62,767 bases of DNA from contig NZ_JPLE01000014.1 of NCBI RefSeq assembly GCF_001010415.1, positions 1 to 62,767 on the forward strand, in the 5' to 3' direction. The stretch comes from Xanthomonas pisi DSM 18956. GTDB lineage: Bacteria > Pseudomonadota > Gammaproteobacteria > Xanthomonadales > Xanthomonadaceae. The position numbers and the translations under genes were made by a program. This document shows positions 9,701 to 17,571 of this stretch, in pieces (the stretch's first letter is position 1; each line of letters begins with the position of its first letter). Under the pieces are notes generated by a model that had not been told where the DNA came from, did not search any database, and saw nothing but the letters and a program-made list of their open reading frames with translations.

Positions 9701-12700
9701 TGGTCTTGCGTTCCGGCGAGCTCGTCCGCTTGCGCGGCGTGCTGCGCCTGTTCGCTCGTCGTTGCATCGGCGTTATGCGCCTGCACCGACTCGGCGTGCT
9801 CCGCGGCCTGGTCGGCCGCATGCTCGGCGTGGTGATCCTGCGTGCCGGCGGCGTGCTCGGACGACGCGGCGACGTGGTCGACGTCCCCCTGAGCGAGGTC
9901 CTGACCATCCTGATCGGTCGAAACGCTGTCCAGCGCCGCAGTTTCCGGCGTCCAGTCCTCGTCGATCGCGGCAGGCGCCTCGTCGGCGACCGCGGCATCG
10001 CTGTGAACCGCTTCCAGTGCCTCGATGGTGTCGACAGTCGCCTGGTCTGCAACCGTGTCGGTATCGGACACCGGTGCAAGCGTCTGCGTTTGGCCCAACG
10101 TGGCCTCCGCCTCTGCCAGCTCGTCTACCGCAACGCTGTCGTCCACGTGCGTGGCGTGGTCTGCATGGTCGTGCGCAGACGGCGATGCATCGGCAGCGGC
10201 GTCCGTTTCGCTTGCTGCATCTTCGACCGGGTCGGCAGGCTGCGACGGCGCATCCGCCGTCTCGACGTGCTGCAGCTCGGTGGCATCCCAGGCGTCGGCT
10301 TCGACCGCCGGCTCATCGATCGAGCTGTCGTGCGCATCGGTGCCCTGCGCTGCGGCTTGGTCATGCTGCGCGGCTTCGCCGTGCAGCGAGTCGGCCTGTT
10401 CGGTATGCGTTAGCGGTGCGACGCCGTCGCTGGACGCGGCATCGGCAGATTCGGCGAACGCGCCGTCCTGCTCCAGCGCTGCGACGTGCTCGTCGCTGGC
10501 TGCAGGGACGTCCAGCGCATGTCGCAAACTGCCTGCCTCGGCGTCGGCCAGTTCGTCCACCGCAATCGGGGTCTCGGCGTGTGCGTCGGCATCCTGCGGC
10601 TGGTCGGTCGGGTGCGTCGGTGCAGCGGTATCGGCTGGCAGTGCGCTGGAGTCCAGGTACTGCGACAGATCCTCCACGCCGGTGAGCTCGACCGTCTGGT
10701 TGGCGTCGACCTCGTCGCCGGCAGCGTCGAGCTCGTCCAGCTCGTCCAGGGCCACCTGCGGCGGCCATTGCGCTTCGGGCAGCGTGTCCACCAAGGCGCG
10801 CAGGCGCTCGGTCAACGGCGCAAACGACGGAATCAGCGGCGCGTCGGCGCGCAGTGCGGTGACCGTGGTCGCGATCGCTGCAGCGGTGGCGGTGATCGCA
10901 TCGATGCCTTCCTGCGAAGGCGTTTGCGACGCCGCAAGCAGGCGCTTGACATAGCTTTCGGCCGGCGTGGTCACCAAGGTGATTTCCGGCACATCGGTCA
11001 TCGCGAACGCGCCACTCATGGTGTGCACGGCGCGCAGCAACTCTTCGGTTGCCAGTTGCGGCTCGACCTGCGTGGCCTGCAACCAGGCGTTGACGGTTTC
11101 CAGATGCGTGGCGACTTCGGCTTCCAGGATCTCGCGAAGCACGCTGTCCACCGATGCCGGCGTGCCACCGGCGACAAGCGCCCCGGCGACTGCAGGAATC
11201 GCAGCAGGTTCAAGCGCCGCCGGCGTTACCTGTGCGGGCACGTAATAGACCTCTTCGCCGGCGGCCACCCGCTCGGCAACGGCCTGGATCTCCGGCAGAT
11301 CGGCAGCGATGCGGCCCTGGTCGCGCAGCGCTGCGTTCAATTGCGGCAGCACCTCGTAGGCCAGCTCGACCATCGCCACCACCGCCGGACTGGCCGGGCG
11401 CGAGTTGTCGAGCACGCGGTTGAGCATGCTCTCGATCTTCCAGCTGAATTCGCCGAGCACGCTGGCGCCGACCAGACGCCCACTGCCCTTCAGGGTGTGG
11501 AAGACGCGGCGGATCGGGCGCAGGTGGTCCGGACTATGGGGCGCAGCGCGCCAGACCGGCAGCAACTGGCCGAGGTTGACCAGTTCTTCGTCGAATTCTT
11601 CGAGGAAGACATCGCGGATGTCGTCATCGATATCGCTGTCGCCAAAGCCGCCGAAAATGCCGGCATCGGCGGTATCGGCCATCGCCGGTTCGCTCGCTGC
11701 CTGCACCGGCGCTGCATCGCTGGGGGCGGATGCATCCTGCGGACGCGTCACGTCGAATTGCGCGGCGGCCGCGTCGAGCTGCGCCAGGAAGGCGGCCGAC
11801 GCATCGTCCAGTTCGAACTCGCTGACCGTGGCCTGCTGCACGCGCGGAGTCGTTTGCTCGGCACTGGCGTCGGTCGGGGCCTGCTGTGCGACGTCGGGCG
11901 CGGACTCGACAAACGGATCGTCCAGCTCCTGCGGCGGAGCCGGCGGCGGCGAGAACGCATCTTCGATGCTGGTCTGCGCGCGGCGCGCCTGGTTGTCGGC
12001 AATGAAATCCAGCGGCGCGTCGACCTGGTCCATATCGCCAGGCAACTCGATCTGCTCGATCTGCAACGGCGTGGTGTCGGCCACGACAGGCGCGGCGGTC
12101 TGCTCCTGTTCCAGCGCGCTCAGATCCACGGTGTAGCTGACCTGCGCGGCCTCGCCCGCTGCGTGACCGTCCTGCTCGGCCGAGACCGGGTCGAACGCGG
12201 ACGTGGCGATCGGTGCAGCCTGTCCGGTGGTTTCCAGCTGCCAATCGCCGGGCGCATGCGTCCCGTCGTCGGACAAGTCCAGCGGCGCAACCGTAAACGG
12301 CACGTGCGCCTGGCCGGAGAGGGTTTCTTCTGCAGCCACCGGGTCGAACGAGAACACCGTATCGGTCGCCGCAGCGCCGGTGTCGTGCACCACGCTGGCC
12401 GCGAACGGCGTTTCGACCACGGTTTCGTTGGCCCATTCCAGCGGCGCGACAGGCGCCGCATCGTTGGCCGCCGCATCCGGCGTGCCAGCATGCGGGGCAA
12501 GCGACACGGCAACCGGTTGCAGCTCGGCAACGCTGCCCGGCTGGTCGGCACCGACCGGCAATTCGGACGGCTGACCCGAAGGCAGCGGCCAATAGCGCAG
12601 CGTTTCCAGGCTGTTGCGGGTGATGTCCAGAATCTCCTCGCGGCCGGGACGGCGCTCGCGCAGGGCTTCCAGGTAATACTCCAGGCTGGCCATCGCGTCG

Positions 12701-13833
12701 GCCAGCGTGTCCAGCTGACGTCCGCTGGGCACGCGCTGCTTGCCGATCAGTTCCAGATCGACATAACGCCGCACGCCTTCCAGGTAATCGGCCGCCTGCG
12801 GCAACTCGAGGATGCGCAAGGCACCGCCGACTTCGCCCAGCAGATGCGGCACATCGGCCAGACGCGCGTGATCCCAGTTGGTCTCGATGAAGGCGACGAA
12901 GTGTTCGCGCGCCGCACCGAAGTTGGCGATTGCTTCCTGCGCCAGCACATCGACGGTGCGACGCACTTCCGACGAGGTGGCGCTGTTGCTGGCCTCGTTG
13001 CCGTCGCCGCTGTCGGCGCCCAGACTGGCGACCTGATCGTCCAGCGACGCATCCACGTACAGCAGCGCGCCGGCGATATCCAGCAGCACGCCTTCGTCCA
13101 TCTGCACCTGGCCATCGACCACGCGCGCCAGCGCATCGCGCTGCTGCACGACGACGTTGCGTGCCACGCCCAGGCCCATCATGCCCAGGGTGTCGGCCAC
13201 GCTGCCGAGATCCTTGACCTGGGTCTGCAGCTCGGCGATGTCGCCGCCGGTGCGCAGATGCAGATCCAGCGCGTCCTTGACGCGCAGCAATTCTTCCTTG
13301 ACCGCACTGCCGACCGTGTCGAGCAGTTCGCGGTTGCGACCGGACAGGCTGCCGCGTGCGTGATCCAGTTCGGCTTCGGTGGCGACGCCGGCCTGCGGGT
13401 CGAACGCGAACAGCACGCTCTCGTTGAGGCCGGGCTGGCCACGGGTGGCGCGGATTTCGTTGAGCAGCGGCAGCAGCACGATCGGGATGTCGCGATGGCC
13501 GTTCTGCAGACGCTCAAGATAGTCGGGCAGCAGCACGGTGCCGCGCATCAGCATGGCGCAGGCTTCGTCGCGGTCGCTGACCTCACCGGCCTGCACCGCG
13601 TTGGCGAGCAGCTCCAGTTCCTCGGCCACCATCGCCGGCGCGTACAGCTCGACCATGCGCAAGGTGCCCTGCACCTGGTGCAGGTAACCGGCGCAGAAGC
13701 GCATCCGGCTGGTGTCGGACGGTTCTTCGGCGAAGTACTCGATCTCGTTGCGCGCCTGGCGCAACGTTTCGTCCAGCTCCGGCTTGACCCAGCCCAGCGC
13801 GGCGTGGCTCATCGCATCGCGAAGCGCACTCAT
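6793..13833 (-). CDS. chpA: ChpA (PilL) hybrid CheA histidine kinase/response regulator of the Pil-Chp system
   Basis: 2346 aa, an unusually large CheA homologue controlling type IV pilus motility. N-terminal Hpt-like segments occur near residue 52 (LHQVQGTLRMVEL) and 340 (LLGEVGGALRILEL, no His). Canonical Hpt motifs follow at His779 (FHTLKGSGRLVG) and His1622 (LHTLKGGARMAGI), with a variant at His937 (VHTMSGAFAM). An Ala/Asp/Glu/His-rich linker fills about 1090-1560. The kinase core follows with N box (LRNSVAHGLE), G1 (DDGAGLD) and G2 (SGRGVGMDVV), then a CheW-like domain and a C-terminal receiver (VVDDSLTMRK, phospho-acceptor Asp in LLDIEMPRMDGY, KPY lysine). Its start overlaps the stop of a 28-codon ORF (ATGA), implying translational coupling. 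Long open frames on the opposite strand are codon-bias artefacts. Confidence 0.95.
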   Translation of the reverse strand: MSALRDAMSHAALGWVKPELDETLRQARNEIEYFAEEPSDTSRMRFCAGYLHQVQGTLRMVELYAPAMVAEELELLANAVQAGEVSDRDEACAMLMRGTVLLPDYLERLQNGHRDIPIVLLPLLNEIRATRGQPGLNESVLFAFDPQAGVATEAELDHARGSLSGRNRELLDTVGSAVKEELLRVKDALDLHLRTGGDIAELQTQVKDLGSVADTLGMMGLGVARNVVVQQRDALARVVDGQVQMDEGVLLDIAGALLYVDASLDDQVASLGADSGDGNEASNSATSSEVRRTVDVLAQEAIANFGAAREHFVAFIETNWDHARLADVPHLLGEVGGALRILELPQAADYLEGVRRYVDLELIGKQRVPSGRQLDTLADAMASLEYYLEALRERRPGREEILDITRNSLETLRYWPLPSGQPSELPVGADQPGSVAELQPVAVSLAPHAGTPDAAANDAAPVAPLEWANETVVETPFAASVVHDTGAAATDTVFSFDPVAAEETLSGQAHVPFTVAPLDLSDDGTHAPGDWQLETTGQAAPIATSAFDPVSAEQDGHAAGEAAQVSYTVDLSALEQEQTAAPVVADTTPLQIEQIELPGDMDQVDAPLDFIADNQARRAQTSIEDAFSPPPAPPQELDDPFVESAPDVAQQAPTDASAEQTTPRVQQATVSEFELDDASAAFLAQLDAAAAQFDVTRPQDASAPSDAAPVQAASEPAMADTADAGIFGGFGDSDIDDDIRDVFLEEFDEELVNLGQLLPVWRAAPHSPDHLRPIRRVFHTLKGSGRLVGASVLGEFSWKIESMLNRVLDNSRPASPAVVAMVELAYEVLPQLNAALRDQGRIAADLPEIQAVAERVAAGEEVYYVPAQVTPAALEPAAIPAVAGALVAGGTPASVDSVLREILEAEVATHLETVNAWLQATQVEPQLATEELLRAVHTMSGAFAMTDVPEITLVTTPAESYVKRLLAASQTPSQEGIDAITATAAAIATTVTALRADAPLIPSFAPLTERLRALVDTLPEAQWPPQVALDELDELDAAGDEVDANQTVELTGVEDLSQYLDSSALPADTAAPTHPTDQPQDADAHAETPIAVDELADAEAGSLRHALDVPAASDEHVAALEQDGAFAESADAASSDGVAPLTHTEQADSLHGEAAQHDQAAAQGTDAHDSSIDEPAVEADAWDATELQHVETADAPSQPADPVEDAASETDAAADASPSAHDHADHATHVDDSVAVDELAEAEATLGQTQTLAPVSDTDTVADQATVDTIEALEAVHSDAAVADEAPAAIDEDWTPETAALDSVSTDQDGQDLAQGDVDHVAASSEHAAGTQDHHAEHAADQAAEHAESVQAHNADATTSEQAQHAAQADELAGTQDQADAEQLAHSEAQAAYDAPSQSDPLVASSEQPDAIDQAQPHQQSHDEAPTADAADDAAQADVEHVDAVHAEAEHAETVHADDAVPEQTIASVQAFEMAHAADQVEESGDPQSGTVPELQDHIATTDADAQHDDATATGDQLEQAGHTDAAESATAEAADVEHEASAASALSAPVEDAAPVEAATNEVGAAFDIGPLNFDQLDGELVDIFVEEGRDLLDHCDGLLARMREVPEDREVLNGLQRDLHTLKGGARMAGINAIGDLGHAIESLLEAVAANRTDIDRDDVRLFERGFDRLHQLLTRTGMHRAVSMPTDLVEAFETRTRGRNAAPPSDADVRAIAKASVEPAPLSAPVPVDGQVEEELMPRAQQEQVRVRADLLDRLVNHAGEVAIYRSRLEQQMGAFRGAMGELDRTNARLRDQLRRLDLETEAQIVARYQREQDQGDRTFDPLELDRFSTLQQLSRALNESAADLGGLQGVLEDLSRQYDGLLQQQSRVSSELQDGLMRARMVPFDGLVPRLRRVVRQAASDTGKQVHLVLEGTQGELDRNVLDRMVAPLEHMLRNSVAHGLETPEQRRDAGKPEEGSIAIRLRREGSEIVLEVADDGAGLDREAIRRRGEQRGLIEPGQELSEAELDGLIFASGFSTSEQVSQLSGRGVGMDVVRNEVRQLGGSVDIHSVRGQGATFTLRLPQTLAVTQAVFVRIGETTFAVPVGSVSGIGRISRTRYESGEGGYHYAGEEYVLHDLGSLVGQPVARADGQAQVPLLLVRAGDLRAAVAIDQVLGNREIVVKPVGLQIASVPGIYGATITGDGRVVVILDVAPLVRRYLSQPARPTLETPAEAQRQVPLVMVVDDSLTMRKVTSRVLERHNLDVTTARDGVEALELLEERVPDLMLLDIEMPRMDGYELATAMRADPRFKSVPIVMITSRSGEKHRQRAFEIGVQRYLGKPYQELDLMRNVYDLLGIARVRD

Positions 13834-13916
13834 TGCAGCCCCCTGACAACGGCCGGCTCACCGCTTGCGCGGTTACCGGTCACTTCCTGCATCGACGTAA
13901 TGCGACTACGCGCCAT
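13830..13916 (-). CDS. 28-codon ORF coupled to chpA, at the position of pilK
   Basis: The minus strand between pilJ and chpA carries an ATG at 13914-13916 preceded by AAGGA eight bases upstream. It encodes 28 residues (begins MARSRITSMQEV, ends VVRGLQ) and stops at a TGA that overlaps the chpA start as ATGA. It lies 30 nt after the pilJ stop. It is not similar to CheR/PilK that I can see. It may be a real small protein or a leader that delivers ribosomes to chpA. Evidence is positional (Shine-Dalgarno plus overlap), with no homology support. Confidence 0.45.
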   Translation of the reverse strand: MARSRITSMQEVTGNRASGEPAVVRGLQ

Positions 13917-13946
13917 CTGCTGATCCTTTCCCGTTCCGCGTCGTGG

Positions 13947-15983
13947 TCACGCCGGCAGCTTGAAGTCGGCGACCGAACGGCGCAGATCGGCAGCGAGCTG
14001 AGCCAGGTTGCCGATCGACTCGGCCGTCTGTTCCGCACCCTGCGATGTCTGGCTGGTGATCTGACGGATCACGCCCATGGTCTGTGTGATATCCGTCGCC
14101 GCAGCCGACTGCTGGTGTGCGGCGATGGAGATGTTCTTGATGAGGTTGTTCAGTGCGTTGGACACGCGCTCGATTTCGGTCAGCGCGGTGCCGGCATCTT
14201 CGGCCAGGCGCGCACCTGACACCACTTCGGAGGTGGTCTGCTCCATCGAGCTGACCGCTTCGTTGGTATCGGCCTGAATCGTCTGCACCAGGCCTTCGAT
14301 CCGTCGCGTCGCACCGGAGGTACGTTCGGCCAGTCGCTGCACTTCGTCGGCCACCACGGCGAAACCGCGACCGGCCTCGCCTGCCGAGGCCGCCTGCACC
14401 GCGGCGTTGAGCGCCAGGATGTTGGTCTGCTCGGAAATGTCGTTGATCAGTTCCACGATCGAGCCGATTTCCTGGGTCGATTCGCCCAGGCGCTTGATGC
14501 GCTTGGAGGTTTCCTGGATCTGGTCGCGAATCTGGTCCATGCCCTGAATCGTCTCGCGCACCACGCCGGCGCCTTCGGCGGCGATGACCACCGAGCGCTG
14601 CGCCACTTCGGCCGACTCGGTGGAGTTGCGCGAGACCTGTTCGATGCTGGCAGCGATTTCGCTGATGCGCTCGGACGCGGTGGTGATCTGATTGGCCTGC
14701 TGGCCGGCGGCTTCGGCCAGCTGCATCGCAGTGGCCTGGGTTTCCTGGGTCGACACGGCCACCTTGGCCGAGGTGTCGTTGATGGTGGTCACCAGGTGGC
14801 GCAGCTCGTCCACGGCGTAGTTGATAGCGTCCGCGATGGCGCCGGTCATGTCTTCGGTCACCGAGGCCTTCACGGTCAGATCGCCTTCACCCAGCGAGCT
14901 GATTTCGTCCAGCAACCGCATGATCGCCTGCTGGTTGCGGCTGTTGAATTCCACCTGCGCCTGATAACGCACGTCCTGCTCGCGGGTCCGTACGCGCACC
15001 GAGCTCCACACGAAACCGACGATGGCCAGCAATGCGATCAGGCCGGAAACCACACCCAGCCAGAAGTTCGGAAACAGGCGCGTATCGCGTACCGAACCGA
15101 ACGCGGAGAACGCATCGAACAGCTTCTTACTGTCGTCGAGCATCTTGTTGGAGCCGGCGGTCAGCGCGGCGGCCGAGGATTGCGCGGCGAACAGGTTGCG
15201 CGAGCTGGCGAGGATGGCGTCGATGTCCTTCTTCATCGTCGTCCACTGCGCCTGCGACTGCTCCAGCGCCGACAATGCGGCCGGGTTGCGCACCGCGGCG
15301 ATGCCCAGTTCCTCGTTACCTGCGCGCAGGCCTTCCAGCATCTGCGTGAACACCACCGAGTCGCGCGCCAGCGCGTCGCCCGAGGCGGCGGCATTGGCGC
15401 CGCCGGCGCGCATTTCCGTGACCCGGCGCGCCATGGTGCCGGCGACCACCACCTGCTGCAGCGTGTTGTAGATCTGCGACGCAGGTGCGCCGCTGACCGT
15501 CATCGCGCGCACCACTTCGTTCAACTGCGCCTGCAGCTGCGGCACGCTGCCGGTGAAGCGTTCGGCGTTGCCGGCCAGACCGAGCACTGCCGGTTCGCTG
15601 GCGATGATCTGGTCGGCGTTCTTGCTGAGCGGTACCCAGGTCGCCTTGAGCTGGGCCATCGAACTGGCGACCGAGCCTTCCTGGCCGTAGCGGCCATCCA
15701 GTTCGCTCACCGTGCTGTCGATGCGGCCCTTGGTCTCCTTGAACGCGGCGAACGCCTTGGGGTCGCCGGAGACCGCTTCGCGGCCCTGGTTGGCCAGCTG
15801 CTGCGAGAGCACCTGCAAGTCGGCCGCGCCGGTGCCGGCACCGGCAAGACGACTGCCCTGCCAGGTCGCGACGCCGGTGTTGGCGCCAAACACGATCATC
15901 GACAACACCAGCAAGCCAAGCCAGAAGCTGGTGCTGACGCTGCCGAGCTTGTTGGTCTTGCGGGCGTCCGGGGCGGTACTCAT
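13947..15983 (-). CDS. pilJ: PilJ, methyl-accepting chemoreceptor of the Pil-Chp system
   Basis: 678 aa, close to the Pseudomonas PilJ length. A first membrane helix lies near residues 20-40 (FWLGLLVLSMIVFGANTGVA). A periplasmic sensor region of about 260 residues and a second helix near 305-328 (LGVVSGLIALLAIVGFVW) follow. Then come a HAMP-like segment (LLDEISSLGEGDLTVKASV) and a long coiled-coil signalling domain with the conserved hairpin tip ([19 protein letters not shown]). PilJ gates ChpA activity in response to surface or pilus signals. No CheR-type methyltransferase gene follows, so any methylation would need an enzyme from elsewhere in the genome. Confidence 0.93.
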   Translation of the reverse strand: MSTAPDARKTNKLGSVSTSFWLGLLVLSMIVFGANTGVATWQGSRLAGAGTGAADLQVLSQQLANQGREAVSGDPKAFAAFKETKGRIDSTVSELDGRYGQEGSVASSMAQLKATWVPLSKNADQIIASEPAVLGLAGNAERFTGSVPQLQAQLNEVVRAMTVSGAPASQIYNTLQQVVVAGTMARRVTEMRAGGANAAASGDALARDSVVFTQMLEGLRAGNEELGIAAVRNPAALSALEQSQAQWTTMKKDIDAILASSRNLFAAQSSAAALTAGSNKMLDDSKKLFDAFSAFGSVRDTRLFPNFWLGVVSGLIALLAIVGFVWSSVRVRTREQDVRYQAQVEFNSRNQQAIMRLLDEISSLGEGDLTVKASVTEDMTGAIADAINYAVDELRHLVTTINDTSAKVAVSTQETQATAMQLAEAAGQQANQITTASERISEIAASIEQVSRNSTESAEVAQRSVVIAAEGAGVVRETIQGMDQIRDQIQETSKRIKRLGESTQEIGSIVELINDISEQTNILALNAAVQAASAGEAGRGFAVVADEVQRLAERTSGATRRIEGLVQTIQADTNEAVSSMEQTTSEVVSGARLAEDAGTALTEIERVSNALNNLIKNISIAAHQQSAAATDITQTMGVIRQITSQTSQGAEQTAESIGNLAQLAADLRRSVADFKLPA

Positions 15984-16022
15984 GGTTCGACCTCGATCTG
16001 TATGACGTGGCGGGGTCGCGGC

Positions 16023-16553
16023 TTAGGCCGCGGCCTGCCGGAATTCAGGAGTGCGCGACAGCAACGCCAGGGAGAACACACCCCAGTCCTGCGTCTCGTT
16101 GCGGAAGGCACGATCGATGAAGTGGGCGTAGCGGCCTTGCGCCAACTCGCCGGGTTCGACCGCCTGGGACTGTTCGAAGCTGCGCTGGCCGTACAGCTCA
16201 TCGATGGTCAGCGCGACGTCGCCGCCGCTCTGACGCATGATCAGCACACGCTGGCCTTCCTGCAGCACCGTGCGACGGCCCTCCAGGAACTGCTTCAGGT
16301 CGATCACCGGAAACAGGTTGCCGCGCAGGTTGCCCACGCCTAGCAACCAGGGCTGCCCGCCGGGCACCGGCGTCACCGGCGGCATCGGCACGATTTCCGC
16401 CACTTCGCGGAAATCCGACACCAGTCGCCGGGTCCCGACGCGATAGCCGACGCCACGCCAGATATCGACCGAAAACTGGCGTTCCGGCAGCGGCGTGGCG
16501 TGCGCAAGACTACGACGCTCGTAGTCTTCGAGAATATCGAATGGAGAGCGCAT
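16023..16553 (-). CDS. pilI: PilI, CheW-type adaptor of the Pil-Chp system
   Basis: 176 aa from the ATG at 16551-16553 (MRSPFDILEDYERRS), which shares one base with the pilH stop (TGATG). A longer in-frame start at 16643 would overlap pilH and is less likely. It is a single CheW domain (VGVGYRVG-like opening at GVGYRVGTRRLVSDFREVAE, then WLLGVGNLRGNLFPVIDLKQ, GQRVLIMRQSGGDVALTID). It links PilJ to ChpA in the polar or membrane-associated array. Order pilG-pilH-pilI-pilJ is the conserved one. Confidence 0.9.
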   Translation of the reverse strand: MRSPFDILEDYERRSLAHATPLPERQFSVDIWRGVGYRVGTRRLVSDFREVAEIVPMPPVTPVPGGQPWLLGVGNLRGNLFPVIDLKQFLEGRRTVLQEGQRVLIMRQSGGDVALTIDELYGQRSFEQSQAVEPGELAQGRYAHFIDRAFRNETQDWGVFSLALLSRTPEFRQAAA

Positions 16554-16915
16554 CAACGCACCAGTTGTTTGATGCGAGCGATCAGATCGTCTTCGCGCGG
16601 CGGCTTGACGATGTAGTCGCTGGCACCTTGTCGCAAACCCCATGCCTTGTCGGTTTCCATCCCCTTGGTGCTGACCAGCAGCACGGGGATGTCCTTGGTG
16701 GCCTGGTCGCGTGCGAGTGCACGCGTTGCCTGGAAGCCGCTCATGCCTGGCAGCACCACATCCATCAGCACCAGATCGGGCGCCTGGCTGCGAATCAGCT
16801 CAAGTCCCGCTTCGGCGTTGTCGGTGGCGACGACCGTATGGCCAGCTTTTTCCAGCCATTGACTGAAGACTGCCCGATCGGTGGGCGAGTCCTCGATCAA
16901 TATAATTCGAGCCAT
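16553..16915 (-). CDS. pilH: PilH, single-domain response regulator
   Basis: 120 aa, a lone receiver domain: acidic pair in LIEDSPTDRA, phospho-acceptor Asp in LVLMDVVLPGMSG, Ser/Thr in LLVSTKG, and Lys in YIVKPPRED. There is no output domain. In the Pil-Chp system PilH is phosphorylated by ChpA and controls pilus retraction and phosphate flow, with PilG as the counterpart. It is 17 nt downstream of pilG and overlaps pilI by one base. Assignment to PilH rather than PilG rests on gene order and the short N-terminus. Confidence 0.9.
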   Translation of the reverse strand: MARIILIEDSPTDRAVFSQWLEKAGHTVVATDNAEAGLELIRSQAPDLVLMDVVLPGMSGFQATRALARDQATKDIPVLLVSTKGMETDKAWGLRQGASDYIVKPPREDDLIARIKQLVR

Positions 16916-16932
16916 GTTGCCTTTCCCCCTGG

Positions 16933-17334
16933 TCAGGCGTGGACGTACGTGCGAATCGCGCTCAGTAGTTCTTCACGGGTGAACGGCTTGGTCAGATATT
17001 GCTCGGAGCCGACGATGCGGCCGCGTGCCTTGTCGAACAGGCCATCCTTGGACGACAACATGATCACCGGCGTCGACTTGAAGAGCTGGTTGCCCTTGAT
17101 CAACGCGCACGTCTGGTACCCATCCAGGCGCGGCATCATGATGTCGACAAAAATGATCTGAGGTTGCTGGTCCGCAATTTTGGCCAGTGCCTCGAAACCA
17201 TCGGTCGCTGTCACTACTTCACAACCTTCCCGCTTCAGCAGCGTTTCGGCGGTGCGGCGAATGGTCTTCGAATCGTCGATGACCATCACCTTCAGTCCTG
17301 CGAGTTCCCCACCCGCAGCAATGTTTTCACTCAT
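16933..17334 (-). CDS. pilG: PilG, single-domain response regulator
   Basis: 133 aa from ATG 17334 (MSENIAAGGELAGLKVMVID). A longer frame to 17403 would begin inside the putative promoter, so the shorter start is preferred. Receiver features are VIDDSKTIRR (acidic pair), IIFVDIMMPRLDGYQ (phospho-acceptor Asp), VIMLSSKDG and YLTKPF (Lys). In Pseudomonas, PilG promotes pilus extension and acts downstream of ChpA. It is the first gene of the operon and is divergent from gshB. Confidence 0.9.
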   Translation of the reverse strand: MSENIAAGGELAGLKVMVIDDSKTIRRTAETLLKREGCEVVTATDGFEALAKIADQQPQIIFVDIMMPRLDGYQTCALIKGNQLFKSTPVIMLSSKDGLFDKARGRIVGSEQYLTKPFTREELLSAIRTYVHA

Positions 17335-17391
17335 GCAAATATCCCCGGACGCGCAACGCTTCATCCCTTCCGACGTCGCTACGAAACTGCA

Positions 17392-17422
17392 TGTATATCC
17401 CAAGACCCGGATCGACTGTCAA
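17392..17422 (-). promoter_or_regulatory. Likely sigma-70 promoter of the pil-chp operon
   Basis: On the minus strand TTGACA (17417-17422, a perfect -35) is followed after 19 bp by TATACA (17392-17397), or after 17 bp by GATATA (17394-17399). Either gives a start about 50 nt ahead of the pilG ATG. The spacing is longer than ideal for the better -10 match. Confidence 0.5.
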
Positions 17423-17571
17423 GGGCGCATTGCCGGGGCCCCGCCAGGCGGACGTTCCGACCGCGGCTGGGTGCCTCCGGACCGGCAAGTCGCGCATCCG
17501 CGAGCTGCCGGGCACGCCATCGCCCGCCGCTTGAAGTTACCATCGGCAGCTTGTTCGAAAGGTTTAGCCCC

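Noticed and set aside
10986..12136. Ser/Ala/Cys-rich plus-strand frames in the chpA region
   Set aside because: Low-complexity shadows of the Ala/Asp-rich linker and adjacent domains of ChpA.
6442..13923. Very long plus-strand open frames opposite chpA (over 1100 codons each)
   Set aside because: They mirror the codon bias of a GC-rich gene read in reverse; composition is His/Arg/Gln-rich nonsense and no ribosome binding site or domain is present. ChpA on the other strand is unambiguous.
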